Shown: positions 53,417 to 63,576 of the stretch, piece by piece
Numbering within the stretch: the first letter of the stretch is position 1
How the letters are laid out: the number at the start of each line of letters is the position of its first letter
Origin: Bradyrhizobium quebecense
GTDB lineage: Bacteria; Pseudomonadota; Alphaproteobacteria; Rhizobiales; Xanthobacteraceae
Assembly (NCBI RefSeq): GCF_013373795.3
Contig: NZ_CP088022.1
Span: 4,526,001-4,590,000, forward strand
Direction: 5' to 3'
Length of the DNA: 64,000 nt
Position numbers and translations under genes: made by a program
The notes under the pieces: model-generated
Database searches by the model: none
The model's input: only the letters and a program-made list of their open reading frames with translations
Told to the model about the DNA's origin: nothing

Positions 53417-54105
53417 TGCGCCTGACGACGCGAGGCTTGCGCGATCTCGGCCTTTTAGGCGTGCTCGGCACGCTGGTTTTGCTTGCGATGCCGCTCGCCC
53501 CGGCTCAGGCGCAAACCGCCATCACGCGCGACGACGTCATCGCCAAGCTCAATCACTACGAGACGGACGCAACGATCGACGTCCCCGCGTTGCGCCAGCA
53601 GGTGCTCGAACGATCGCGGTCGCGATCGAAGAACGAGCCGCCGCCGCAAAAGCGCCCGCCGATCGCCCCCGACCTGACCAACCTGCCGACATTCAACGCC
53701 GACATCCAGTTCGACGTCGACACGCCGATCGTGCTGCCAGACTCCTACCAGTCCGTCGGGCGCATCGCCGATGCGCTGACGCACGCTTCGCTGCTGCCGT
53801 ACACGTTCCTGATCGTCGGTCACATCGAATCGACCGGACGGCGCGAGAACAACGTGCTGCTCAGTCAGCGGCGCGCCGACGCGATCCGCGACATCCTGGT
53901 CAACACCTTCAAGATCACGGCGAAGCGCCTGCAATCGGTCGGGCTCGGCGAAGAGCAATTGCTCGACCCCGCCCGCCCCAACGCGCCGGTCAACAACCAG
54001 GTGCAGATCATGCTGGTCGGCAAGGTCGCCGATAGCGCGCCGCCCGCGCACCCCGCCCCGGCGGCGGCCGCCAAGAAGCCGGCGAAACCGGCGAAGCGGC
54101 ACTGA
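53413..54105 (+). CDS. OmpA-like peptidoglycan-binding protein
   Basis: The 230-residue exported protein has a signal peptide (about 1-34, ending AQAQT), a linker, and an OmpA C-terminal domain at about 95-205 (NADIQFDVDTPIVLPDSY, LIVGHIESTG, LSQRRADAIRDIL). These motifs bind diaminopimelate in peptidoglycan. The tail is rich in Lys, Ala and Pro. It is coupled to the Cys-rich protein gene. There is no beta-barrel domain, so it is a periplasmic anchor rather than a porin. Confidence 0.9.
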   Translation: MMRLTTRGLRDLGLLGVLGTLVLLAMPLAPAQAQTAITRDDVIAKLNHYETDATIDVPALRQQVLERSRSRSKNEPPPQKRPPIAPDLTNLPTFNADIQFDVDTPIVLPDSYQSVGRIADALTHASLLPYTFLIVGHIESTGRRENNVLLSQRRADAIRDILVNTFKITAKRLQSVGLGEEQLLDPARPNAPVNNQVQIMLVGKVADSAPPAHPAPAAAAKKPAKPAKRH

Positions 54106-54547
54106 TTGGATTGAATAGCGGGGCGTCGGAACTGCGTCGCCTCCCGCCCGTATGCGATGGCCCCGGAGCGAGGGGCGCCTCCACGACTTCGGAATACTAG
54201 AAAAATACCGCTGATTTGCCCGACTGGTCAAATTGCAAATGTCCGCCGGCAGCCGCCGGCTCCTTTGCATGGGGTTGTTTTCGATATTTTGGCAGTGCAC
54301 CCCTAAGGCGGCAGGCTATCGGCCTCGTTCGATAGCCCGGCCACGGTGGACACGTCAGTTGCAGAAGCCGCAAGCGCCGTATGCGATGGCCTTGCCGCAA
54401 GCGGGAGCGGTGCACGCCGCAGAATAAATTTCTCCCTTGCCGACCGATTGCAGAACGGACCGTGCGTTCCTATCTCGGCTGAACCCGCATCACGCCCCGC
54501 CCGGGCCTCAATCCGCGCGCGCCCTTCCCTCACGCTGCCGATCCTCC
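54106..54547. other. 442-base intergenic region
   Basis: I find no gene. A stretch around 54195-54300 with CTGATTTGCCCGAC and TTTTCGATATTTTGG looks like a diverged dispersed repeat of Bradyrhizobium type; only one copy is in the window. The promoter of the ABC exporter must lie here. Confidence 0.5.
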
Positions 54548-55467
<920 letters not shown>

Positions 55468-55471
<4 letters not shown>

Positions 55472-56229
55472 ACTACCGCGCAATCCGGGCGATCTATCTG
55501 TTCGAAATGGCGCGCACCTGGCGCACGCTGCTGCAGAGCATCGTCTCGCCGGTGGTGTCGACCTCGCTGTATTTCGTGGTGTTCGGCGCCGCGATCGGCT
55601 CGCGCATCACCGAGGTCGAGGGCGTCAGCTACGGCACCTTCATCGTGCCGGGGCTCGTGATGCTGTCGGTATTGACGCAGAGCATCTCGAACGCCTCGTT
55701 CGGCATCTACTTCCCGAAATTCGTCGGCACGATCTACGAGATCCTGTCGGCGCCGATTTCCTATTTCGAGATCGTCATCGGCTATGTCGGCGCCGCCGCC
55801 ACCAAGTCGATCGTCCTCGGCCTGATCATCCTGGCAACCGCCGGACTTTTCGTACCTCTGCATATCCAGCATCCGGTATGGATGCTGACCTTCCTGGTGC
55901 TGACCGCGGTCACCTTCAGCCTGTTCGGCTTCATCATCGGCATCTGGGCCGACGGCTTCGAGAAGTTGCAGATGATTCCGATGCTGGTGGTGACGCCGCT
56001 CACCTTCCTCGGCGGCAGCTTCTATTCCGTGAACATGCTGCCGTCGGGCTGGCGCACCATCACGCTGCTCAATCCCGTGGTCTATCTGATCTCCGGCTTC
56101 CGCTGGAGCTTCTACGAGATCGCCGATGTCAGCGTCGGGCTCAGCCTCGGCATGACCGCGGGCTTCCTGATCGCCTGCATGGTGATCGTGGCCTGGATCT
56201 TCCGGACCGGCTACCGGCTGAAGAACTGA
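55468..56229 (+). CDS. ABC-2 type exporter permease
   Basis: The 253-residue permease has six membrane segments and the ABC-2 signature region [16 protein letters not shown] followed by [13 protein letters not shown]. It resembles YadH and NodJ. The exported compound is unknown; lipid-linked sugars or lipids are typical for the group. It is coupled to the ATPase by ATGA. Confidence 0.92.
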
Positions 56230-56245
56230 CTCGCGAAGGCAACCG

Positions 56246-56272
56246 TTCCGGGGCGCTCGCGCGCCTCCGGAA
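56246..56272. terminator. bidirectional hairpin between convergent genes, REP-like
   Basis: TTCCGGGGCGC pairs with GCGCC-T-CCGGAA (one bulge) over TCGC. It lies between the permease stop and the stop of the convergent secreted protein gene. Its GGAATGAC flank matches the REP family in uvrD. Confidence 0.6.
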
Positions 56273-56286
56273 TGACAGCCACCGCC

Positions 56287-56616
56287 TCAGTAGCAGTGGA
56301 AGTGGCCGTGGCGGTAATAGCCGCGACAACGGTGGCCACGGCGATAGCCGCGATCCGGGATACCGAACACGCCCTTGACCGCGCCCATCGCGCCACCGAC
56401 GCCGGCGCCGACGGCCCCGCCAACCACGCCGCCTATCGGGCCGGCGGCCCGGTTGCCTTCATAAGCGCCTTCATGCGCCCCGCGGACGATGCCCTGGGCA
56501 TGGCCGGCATGAGGGACAGTCACCAGCGCCAAAGCGAGAGCTGCGGCCGCAAGCAGGAGCCGCGCGGAGAGGCCGGCTGGGACGACGGCCGCGGTCTTAA
56601 CCTTGGTGTTGTTCAT
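56287..56616 (-). CDS. small secreted Gly-rich protein with His/Arg/Tyr tail
   Basis: The 109-residue protein has a signal peptide (about 1-41, ending GHAQG), then a Gly/Ala stretch PIGGVVGGAVGAGVGGAMGAV that resembles glycine-zipper segments, and a tail GYRRGHRCRGYYRHGHFHCY. The His, Cys and Tyr tail could bind metal, but this is only a possibility. The ATG at 56616 has AAGGA upstream. Similar short proteins are common in rhizobia without known function. Confidence 0.75.
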   Translation of the reverse strand: MNNTKVKTAAVVPAGLSARLLLAAAALALALVTVPHAGHAQGIVRGAHEGAYEGNRAAGPIGGVVGGAVGAGVGGAMGAVKGVFGIPDRGYRRGHRCRGYYRHGHFHCY

Positions 56617-56904
56617 CTGGATTCCTTGATGCGCGACGCGAACGCGCCGCTGGGCGGGATTGTGAAACGCCCATGCGGCCAAATGGTTGCGTGGCGGCGA
56701 CCAATTGGGGCCATGATCGCCGCCTGCTCGCGAAAATGTCAGCCCGCGGTGACAGCCCAGCCCGGCTTCGGCCTTGTTTGCGCCGCGTGCGGAATTAACG
56801 ATGCACCAGGTCCGCCACTGGAACCAAATTCGGATTCCGTGCATATTGGTTGCCGGGGACGGACAGCCGCGGCTTTGCGATCAGGCCTGGAGGCCAAAGA
56901 TAAA

Positions 56905-57699
56905 ATGCGTTCGTTCCTCATTGCGTTCACTTCCGTTATGCTTTTCACGGCCGGCGCCGCGCAGGCCAAGGTCGATATCACCATTGACAAGGACAACCAG
57001 CAGATGACCGTCGCGGTCGACGGCGTCGCGCGCTATCACTGGCCGGTCTCGAGCGGCATCCCCTCGCGCGAAACGCCGAACGGCACCTTCCGCGCCTTCC
57101 GCATGGAAGAGGATCACTACTCCAAGGAATTCGACGACGCGCCGATGCCCCACTCGATCTTCTTCACCAAGATCGGACACGCGATCCACGGCACCGACTC
57201 GGTCAATCGCTTGGGCACACCAGCCTCGCATGGCTGCGTGCGGCTGTCGCGCGACAACGCATCGACACTCTACGCCTTGGTCCAGAAGGAAGGCGTGCTC
57301 AACACCACCGTGACACTGACCGGCTCGTCCCAGGTCGCGCTGGCGCGCAATCCGCGCGGGCGCAACGGCACCGCGGTCGCCCGCCGCGCGCCGCAGCAGG
57401 ACGAGCAGTACGGTACCGCCGCCGCCGGCGACCCTGTCGTCCTGACACCGCAGCCGCGCGAATATCCGGCGCAGGCCCGTGCCGACGACGGCTACATCTA
57501 TCCGGCCGACGGCAGCTCGACCGCGCAGCGCTACCCGGCGCCGCCGTCAAGCCGACGCGTCTACGACGCGCAGGCCTATGGCCAGCAGCAATACTACGGC
57601 AACCAGGGCTACGCGGCGGCGCCGCAAGGCTACTATCAGCCGCGGCCGTACTACCAGCAGCAGCAGCGCGGCTTCTACGGCAACAACTATCAGGACTGA
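56905..57699 (+). CDS. L,D-transpeptidase (YkuD domain)
   Basis: The 264-residue exported enzyme forms 3-3 cross-links in peptidoglycan or attaches proteins to it. The signal peptide ends at AAQAK (residue 21). The YkuD motif shows His95 (AIHGTD) and ASHGCVRLS with His109 and catalytic Cys111. The last 100 residues are a low-complexity tail rich in Gln, Tyr and Pro. The upstream open frame is much longer, but the signal peptide at 56905 fixes the start. Confidence 0.93.
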   Translation: MRSFLIAFTSVMLFTAGAAQAKVDITIDKDNQQMTVAVDGVARYHWPVSSGIPSRETPNGTFRAFRMEEDHYSKEFDDAPMPHSIFFTKIGHAIHGTDSVNRLGTPASHGCVRLSRDNASTLYALVQKEGVLNTTVTLTGSSQVALARNPRGRNGTAVARRAPQQDEQYGTAAAGDPVVLTPQPREYPAQARADDGYIYPADGSSTAQRYPAPPSSRRVYDAQAYGQQQYYGNQGYAAAPQGYYQPRPYYQQQQRGFYGNNYQD

Positions 57700-57720
57700 G
57701 ACGCGCAATCTCCCGATCCG

Positions 57721-57750
57721 CTGACGGCGCCGCAGGCAGCGCGCCGTCAG
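57721..57750 (+). terminator. hairpin after the L,D-transpeptidase gene
   Basis: CTGACGGCGC pairs perfectly with GCGCCGTCAG over a ten-base loop, 21 bases after the stop. The T run is minimal (TTC), so termination is probable rather than certain. Confidence 0.6.
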
Positions 57751-57959
57751 TTCACGCTCCCCTCACCCGCTTGTGACCGTCGCAAAAGGCCCGCGTCGTC
57801 GTGCGCCGTGGCCCGTCGTCGCGCCGTCATCTGATTGTAAAATTAGCCCGATATTCGGCGGCAAGAGCGCCCACCCGGCCCCTGGAGGCCGAATCACGCG
57901 GAATGCCCATGAAACCAGGGCGAGAAGCGCGGGTCGCGTAGGCAATATCAGAGGTCGAC

Positions 57960-58814
57960 ATGAAACGGGGCATCATTGTCCTTTGCCTGTGCATCGTGGC
58001 GATGGCCGGCTATTTCACGACGGACAGATGGGCCATCCGCCACACCACGCTGACGTTCCACGACGTTCTGCGCGACGATCGCGACGTCACGGTCGAGGTC
58101 GCGGTCCGGCGCGACCGGCAAATGCAGGCGATGGCCGAGATGATCGAGCTGCCAGTCGCGATCCTGAGCCACGGCAACACCGTCAGGAACACCGAGTACT
58201 CGTTCCTCACCAACGTGTTCGCGTCACGCGGCTACCTCGTCGTCAGCATTCAGCATGATCTCGACACCGATGCGCCGATGGTGACCAAGGTCGGCGAGGA
58301 ATATGTCGGCCGCCGCATGCAATATAATCGCGGCGTCTTCAACATCATGTATGCGATCGACGAGCTGAAGAAGCTCTATCCGAACGCAAACTATCGCGCG
58401 CTGACCTTGATCGGCCACTCCAACGGCGGCGACATCTCGATGTTCTTCGCCAGGCAGCATCCCGACTTGGTCAAGAAGGTCGTGACGCTGGACAATCTGC
58501 GCGTCCCCTTCATCACCGACAGCAAGATCAAGATCCTGTCGTTCCGTTCCAGGGACCCGGTGTTCAAGGCCGATCCGGGCGTCGTGCCTGACGACGAGAC
58601 CTGCGCCAGACTCGGCATCAGGGTGGTCAGAACCGAATTCCAGCACAACGACCTCAGCGACCGCGGCCCCGACAGCGCGAAATCGTCGATCCAGGCAGGC
58701 GTGGAGCAATTCCTCGACGAGGACGCCGGCGAGAGCCCGCCGACGATGCCGCTGCTTGCGGCTTCGGCGTCGAGCCAGGACAAGGACAAGTCGGCGGCCC
58801 CCGACACCAAGTAG
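57960..58814 (+). CDS. alpha/beta hydrolase, exported
   Basis: The 284-residue protein has an N-terminal hydrophobic segment (about 4-20) that is a signal peptide or anchor. The alpha/beta hydrolase fold shows the oxyanion region AILSHGNTVRNTEYSFL and the nucleophile elbow LIGHSNGGD with Ser154. Asp179 (VTLDNLR) or Asp238 (near QHNDLSDRG) and a nearby His could complete the triad. The substrate is unknown. GAGGT precedes the ATG. The 260 bases upstream contain the transpeptidase hairpin and otherwise nothing I recognise. Confidence 0.82.
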   Translation: MKRGIIVLCLCIVAMAGYFTTDRWAIRHTTLTFHDVLRDDRDVTVEVAVRRDRQMQAMAEMIELPVAILSHGNTVRNTEYSFLTNVFASRGYLVVSIQHDLDTDAPMVTKVGEEYVGRRMQYNRGVFNIMYAIDELKKLYPNANYRALTLIGHSNGGDISMFFARQHPDLVKKVVTLDNLRVPFITDSKIKILSFRSRDPVFKADPGVVPDDETCARLGIRVVRTEFQHNDLSDRGPDSAKSSIQAGVEQFLDEDAGESPPTMPLLAASASSQDKDKSAAPDTK

Positions 58815-58837
58815 CGAACGACCGCCCGGACCATTTT

Positions 58838-58929
58838 CGGTTCTGATTGAATCAGAACCAAAGCTCTAGCTGTTAGTTTGGCGCGTTTTCTTCACGCGAA
58901 CCGGCGTCCACTTCGCTCGAAAGCGCTCT
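58838..58929. repeat. dispersed repeat, family B, copy 2
   Basis: TTCTGATTGAATCAGAA is a small palindrome at the left end, followed by the GCGAACCGG-N5-CACTTCGCT core shared with 14450-14520. The right end overlaps the stop codon of the fusion gene. Confidence 0.75.
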
Positions 58930-61192
58930 ACTGCTCGCCGTCGCGCAAGCGCCGGTAGACTGCGCCAAGCACGTTCGAATAATCGTCGGTCCAAACCCGC
59001 TGCTTCTCGTTGGCATCGGTCTCAGTCCAGACGTCGGACGATGCGAGCTTGCCGACGTCCTCCTCCTCGCGCGCGGAGACCACGACCGAGGTCGAGAAGA
59101 TGTACTCATTGTCGCGCCCGGAATCCTCGCTGTAGACCCAGCTCTTCATGTCGTTGGCATCGGCGATGCCGACCACGACGCTGGCAAGTTCGAGATGGCG
59201 GTTGGAGACGTGCATCACGACCGCCCCCTGTGGCGCCAGCTTCTCCTTGTAGATCGCCATCGCCTCCTCGGTCGCGAGATGGATCGGGATCGCGTCCGAC
59301 GAATAGGCGTCGACGATGATGAGATCGTAGACGCCGTCCGGCTCCTTGGCGAAGGTCAGCCGCGCGTCGCCGATCACAGGCTTCAGGTTCGGCTCGCAGC
59401 TCTGGATGTAGGTGAAGTATTTCGGGTCGCGCGCGGTATCGACCATCGACTGGTCGATCTCGAAGAATCGCCAGTCCTCGCCGGGGACCGATGCGCAGGT
59501 CAACGTCCCCGAGCCGAGGCCGATGACAGCCACTTTCAGCGGCGCACCCTTGCGCTCGCGCATTGCGGTGATGGCCTGCCCGATGCCGCCATCCTTGTGA
59601 TAGTAGCTGATCGGCTCCGGCTTTCCGGCGACCGGCGTGCCGTCGTCGTTCTTGAACTTCTCGGCGCCGTGGATCGTGGTGCCGTGCATCAGCACGTGAT
59701 ACTGCCCGTTCGGCGTCACCACGATCTTGTGTACGCCGAAGAAGCTGCGCACGGTTTCGACGCGGCCGTCGTCGGATGGATAGGCGCGCAGCACCACCAG
59801 CGCGACCACGACGGTGGCGAAGATCTTCCAGCGATTGGCATTCAGTGCGAGCGCGAGCAGCGCCGAGAGCACGCCGACTGCGCCGATCACCCACACCCGG
59901 TGGTCGTCGAACCAGTTGAAGATGTCGCCGGCCGAATAGCTCGGTGCGATCAGCGCCACCGCCAGCACCGTAAGGAACGGCCAGTACCAGGCGCTCCAGC
60001 GCGGCAGCCGCTCCGCGCCGCCGGGCGGACGGCACAGCGCTGCGAGCGCCAGCAGGATCGGATATTCGGCGATCCATGAGAAGGTGAACGGCGCGATCAG
60101 CCCCGCGAACAGGCCGCCGACCATGCCGCCGAACGACAGCGCGACATAGAAGCCGGTAAGATATTTCGCCGCCGGGCGGGTGCGCGCGAGCTCGCCATGG
60201 CAGGCCATCGCGATGATGAAGAAGCAGAGCTGATGGCCGCCGAGCGTGAGCAGCAGGTTCTGCTCGCCGCCGACCGCGAGCAGGATCACGACGCCGGCAA
60301 TCGCCAGCGGCTGCGCCAGCAGCATCCATTTGTGCGGCAGCAGCGGCCGCGACTGGAACACCAGCACCCAGGTCAACAGATACAGCGACAGCGGCAGCAC
60401 CCAAAGCAAGGGGGCGGCCGCGACGTCGGTCGAGATATGCGCCGTCACCGCGATCAGCAGGCCGGACGGCACCGCAGCCAGGAAGATCCAGCGCGCCCGC
60501 CGCGACCAGGACGGCGCCAACGCATTGGCATCATCACCTTGCGCGTCGCGCGCGGCCGCATAAGCCGGCGACCGCAACAGCAGCACGCCGCAGCTTGCGA
60601 TCAGGATGATCAGCAGGCCATAGCCGCCGGTCCAGATCAGGTTCTGGGTGCGCAACGTGAACATCGGCTCGAGCAGCACTGGATAGGACAGCAGCGCCAG
60701 GAAGCTGCCGATGTTCGAGGATGCATAGAGAAAATACGGATCAGGGCCGTTGGGGTGACCGGTGCGCACGAACCAGGCCTGCAGCAGCGGGTTGTTGGCG
60801 GCGAGCGCGAAGAACGGCAGGCCGATCGAGACCGCGAACAGGCCGAGCAGCCAGACCGCGTAGCCCGAGGTTGGCGGCTCGCCCCAGCCGCTCCTGATCG
60901 AGAGCGGCAATGTCAGCAGCGCGACGACGAGCAGCACGAGATGCACCACGATCGGCACCGCACGGCTGTTCAGCTTCATCAAGAGATGTGCATAGGCATA
61001 GCCGCCGAGCAGCAGCGACTGGAAGAACACCATCGCCACCGACCACACCGCCGGCGAGCCGCCGAGCCGCGGCAGCACCATCTTGGTGAACAGCGGCTGC
61101 ACCGAGAACAGCAGCAGCGCGCTGACGAAGATCGCGGCGGTGTAGACAACCAGCACCAGCCGGTTTCGCGAGGCGGACGGCTCAAATGTCAT
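58928..61192 (-). CDS. membrane protein fused to a spermidine synthase-like domain
   Basis: The 754-residue protein has about twelve to fourteen hydrophobic segments in its first 480 residues, then a soluble domain of about 270 residues. That domain has the spermidine synthase/methyltransferase nucleotide site VAVIGLGSGTL, RFFEIDQSMVDTAR and LIIVDAYSSDAIPIHL. In true spermidine synthases this fold moves aminopropyl groups; the membrane-fused types are not characterised. The ATG at 61192 begins the first helix region. Its stop lies within repeat family B. Confidence 0.88.
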   Translation of the reverse strand: MTFEPSASRNRLVLVVYTAAIFVSALLLFSVQPLFTKMVLPRLGGSPAVWSVAMVFFQSLLLGGYAYAHLLMKLNSRAVPIVVHLVLLVVALLTLPLSIRSGWGEPPTSGYAVWLLGLFAVSIGLPFFALAANNPLLQAWFVRTGHPNGPDPYFLYASSNIGSFLALLSYPVLLEPMFTLRTQNLIWTGGYGLLIILIASCGVLLLRSPAYAAARDAQGDDANALAPSWSRRARWIFLAAVPSGLLIAVTAHISTDVAAAPLLWVLPLSLYLLTWVLVFQSRPLLPHKWMLLAQPLAIAGVVILLAVGGEQNLLLTLGGHQLCFFIIAMACHGELARTRPAAKYLTGFYVALSFGGMVGGLFAGLIAPFTFSWIAEYPILLALAALCRPPGGAERLPRWSAWYWPFLTVLAVALIAPSYSAGDIFNWFDDHRVWVIGAVGVLSALLALALNANRWKIFATVVVALVVLRAYPSDDGRVETVRSFFGVHKIVVTPNGQYHVLMHGTTIHGAEKFKNDDGTPVAGKPEPISYYHKDGGIGQAITAMRERKGAPLKVAVIGLGSGTLTCASVPGEDWRFFEIDQSMVDTARDPKYFTYIQSCEPNLKPVIGDARLTFAKEPDGVYDLIIVDAYSSDAIPIHLATEEAMAIYKEKLAPQGAVVMHVSNRHLELASVVVGIADANDMKSWVYSEDSGRDNEYIFSTSVVVSAREEEDVGKLASSDVWTETDANEKQRVWTDDYSNVLGAVYRRLRDGEQ

Positions 61193-61369
61193 GAAAGCTC
61201 CGGCATGGCCCCGGCAGGCGCCGGAGGCGGACGGTCCGGCGCACCGCACCGGGGATTGGGATTGAGCATACGGCAGTATCACGGACAAGAAACCGCGGTC
61301 ACGCGGACTTGACGACGCGGCGCTGCGGCGCCACAGCACGTGCTCTAATCACTGCTTCTTGAAGCGGAC

Positions 61370-62971
61370 ATGAACGAAACAGACGTCGTCATCATCGGTG
61401 CGGGGCACAACGGCCTCACCTGCGCGGCCTATCTTGCGATGGCGGGGCTGCGGGTGAAGGTCGTGGAACGCCGCAAGGTGGTCGGCGGCGCCGCCGTCAC
61501 CGAAGAGTTTTGTCCGGGCTTCCGCAATTCGGTCGCCGCCTACACGGTGAGCCTGCTCAACCCGCAAATCATTTCTGACCTGAAACTTGCCGATCACGGC
61601 CTCAAGATCGTGGAGCGGCGCGCCCAGAACTTCCTCCCCGCGCCCGACGGCAGCTACCTGCTGACTGGCGAAGGCCGTACCCAGCAATCGGTCGCAAAGC
61701 TCAGTCAGCGCGACGCAACCACAATCGGCGCGTTCTCAAGGGAACTCGAAGCCATCGCCGACGTGCTGCGCCAATTCGTGCTGCGCGCACCGCCGAACCT
61801 GGTCGAGGGTTTTGGCATCGGCGCGATGAGCGAGGCCTTCAACGCGCTTGGCACCGCCAACATCCTGCGCCGGCTGTCGCTGGAACAACAGCGCGACCTG
61901 CTCGACCTGTTCACGCGATCGGCCGGCGAGATGCTCGACGAGCGTTTCGAGAGCGAGCTCGTCAAGGCGCTGTTCGGCTTCGACGCCATCGTCGGCAATT
62001 ATGCCAGCCCCTACGCGGCCGGCTCGGCCTATGTGATGCTGCACCATGCGTTCGGCGAGGTGAACGGCAAGAAGGGCGTCTGGGGCCACGCGATCGGCGG
62101 CATGGGCGCGATCACCCAGGCGATGGCGCATGCCGCGCGCAGCCATGGCGTCGAGATCGAAACCGATGCACCTGTCCGCGAGGTGATCGTCGAGAAGGAT
62201 CGCGCCACCGGCGTCATCCTCGACAATAGCGAGACGGTGCGCGCCAGATATGTCGTCTCCAACGTCAACCCGAAGCTGCTCTACACACGCCTGGTGCCGG
62301 AGGGCGCACTGGCGAGCGAATTCCGCACGCGCATCGGGCGATGGCAGAACGGCTCCGGCACGTTCAGGATGAATGTGGCGCTTGATACCCTGCCCTCGTT
62401 CACCGCGCTGCCCGGCCCGGGCGATCACCTCACTGCGGGCATCATCATCGCGCCTGGTCTCGGCTACATGGATCGCGCCTGGCGCGATGCGCGCGAATTC
62501 GGCTGGAGCCGCGCACCCGTCGTCGAGGTGCTGATCCCCTCGACGCTCGACGACAGTTTGAGCCCGCCGGGCCAGCATGTCGCAAGCCTGTTCTGCCAGC
62601 ACGTCGCGCCGCAATTGCCCGACGGCAAATCATGGGACGACCATCGCGACGAGGTCGCCGACCTCATGATCGCAACCGTTGATAACTACGCCCCCGGCTT
62701 CGCAGGCAGTGTGATCGGCCGCCAGATCCTGTCGCCGCTCGACCTCGAGCGGCAGTTCGGCTTGCTCGGCGGCGACATCTTTCACGGCGCGCTAACGCTG
62801 AACCAGCTGTTCTCGGCGCGTCCCATGCTCGGCCATGCCGACTACCGCGGACCGCTGCGCGGTCTCTACCATTGCGGTTCCGGCGCCCATCCCGGCGGCG
62901 GGGTCACCGGCGCCCCCGGCCACAACGCCGCGCGGGCCGTCCTCGCCGACCACCGCGCGCTGTTCGCATAG
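61370..62971 (+). CDS. FAD-dependent oxidoreductase, CrtI/PYROXD2-like
   Basis: The 533-residue flavoprotein has an N-terminal dinucleotide motif VVIIGAGHNGLTCAAYL and a C-terminal FAD motif GLYHCGSGAHPGGGVTGAPG, both typical of the phytoene desaturase/PYROXD2 group. No carotenoid genes surround it, so a role in carotenoid synthesis is unlikely. The start at 61370 directly precedes the flavin-binding strand. It is divergent from the fusion gene. Confidence 0.88.
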   Translation: MNETDVVIIGAGHNGLTCAAYLAMAGLRVKVVERRKVVGGAAVTEEFCPGFRNSVAAYTVSLLNPQIISDLKLADHGLKIVERRAQNFLPAPDGSYLLTGEGRTQQSVAKLSQRDATTIGAFSRELEAIADVLRQFVLRAPPNLVEGFGIGAMSEAFNALGTANILRRLSLEQQRDLLDLFTRSAGEMLDERFESELVKALFGFDAIVGNYASPYAAGSAYVMLHHAFGEVNGKKGVWGHAIGGMGAITQAMAHAARSHGVEIETDAPVREVIVEKDRATGVILDNSETVRARYVVSNVNPKLLYTRLVPEGALASEFRTRIGRWQNGSGTFRMNVALDTLPSFTALPGPGDHLTAGIIIAPGLGYMDRAWRDAREFGWSRAPVVEVLIPSTLDDSLSPPGQHVASLFCQHVAPQLPDGKSWDDHRDEVADLMIATVDNYAPGFAGSVIGRQILSPLDLERQFGLLGGDIFHGALTLNQLFSARPMLGHADYRGPLRGLYHCGSGAHPGGGVTGAPGHNAARAVLADHRALFA

Positions 62972-63007
62972 AGCGGACGGCGGATCGCGGTCGGGGCCGG
63001 GCCAAGT

Positions 63008-63176
63008 TGTGGACAGGTCTGTTGAGAAGCTGTGGGTCGGCCGTAGTCAGACTTGGTGTCCCCTAGCGGGACAATCGGTGCGTATCCCGGTGGACTGCCT
63101 GTGGAACAGCGACCGACAACCCCGGGACGACGCGCTTGACGCCCTGTGGACAGGCTGCGTGAGGCGCTGTGGACAA
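63008..63176. other. cluster of five TGTGG motifs, DnaA-box-like
   Basis: TGTGGACAG (63008, 63145), TGTGGACAA (63168), TGTGGAAC (63100) and TGTGGG (63031) lie in one direction in 169 bases of noncoding DNA. TGTGGACAA differs by one base from the complement of the DnaA box TTATCCACA. Function unknown. Confidence 0.4.
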
Positions 63177-63181
63177 CCTGT

Positions 63182-63214
63182 CAAAAAGAAAACACCGGGC
63201 CTCGTTGCCCGGTG
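63182..63214 (-). terminator. rho-independent terminator of the pilin gene
   Basis: CACCGGGC pairs with GCCCGGTG over a six-base loop; on the minus strand TTTTCTTTTT follows. It is 26 bases after the pilin stop. Confidence 0.9.
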
Positions 63215-63240
63215 CTTGCTAGAGAACGCCGTCTGCGAAA

Positions 63241-63405
63241 TTACTTGAGCGAGCTGGCGACCGTACTGAATGTCCCGCTCAAGTTCGTGCCGACGCCATT
63301 CACCGCAGCGATGATGGCGATGGCGATGCCGGTTGCAATCAGCCCGTATTCGATGGCGGTCGCGCCGGATTCATTCTTCAAGAACCTAACGAAAAGAGTC
63401 TTCAT
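63241..63405 (-). CDS. Flp/Fap type IVb pilin
   Basis: This 54-residue gene is easily missed because of its size. The product begins MKTLFVRFLKNESGATAIEYG; the FLKNESGATAIEYGLIA pattern, with cleavage after the Gly and the Glu5-Tyr pair, is the Flp prepilin signature. A hydrophobic helix follows, and the end is TVASSLK. It would be processed by a TadV/CpaA prepilin peptidase and assembled by Tad machinery, none of which is in the window. GGGCAGGG precedes the ATG and a strong terminator follows, so it is transcribed alone. Confidence 0.9.
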   Translation of the reverse strand: MKTLFVRFLKNESGATAIEYGLIATGIAIAIIAAVNGVGTNLSGTFSTVASSLK

Positions 63406-63576
63406 TGCAGCCCTGCCCTGGGTTGTGATGCCTTGGAACGAAGGGAGTTCCCGAGTTCCGCCACCGTACTAATACGGCGGTATCTAAGGTTGTCTGAATC
63501 GGGAACCTATCAATTCTCGCGATATTCGATTGAATCCGGGTTGAAATTTTAACAAAAACCGCGCTACCGGCCTCCG

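Noticed and set aside
61370..62971. Phytoene desaturase of a carotenoid cluster
   Set aside because: The fold fits, but no crtB, crtE or other carotenoid gene is nearby, and the sequence is closer to the PYROXD2-like branch.
63008..63176. Chromosome replication origin
   Set aside because: The motifs are only near-matches to DnaA boxes, no AT-rich unwinding region accompanies them, and no typical rhizobial origin neighbours such as hemE are present.
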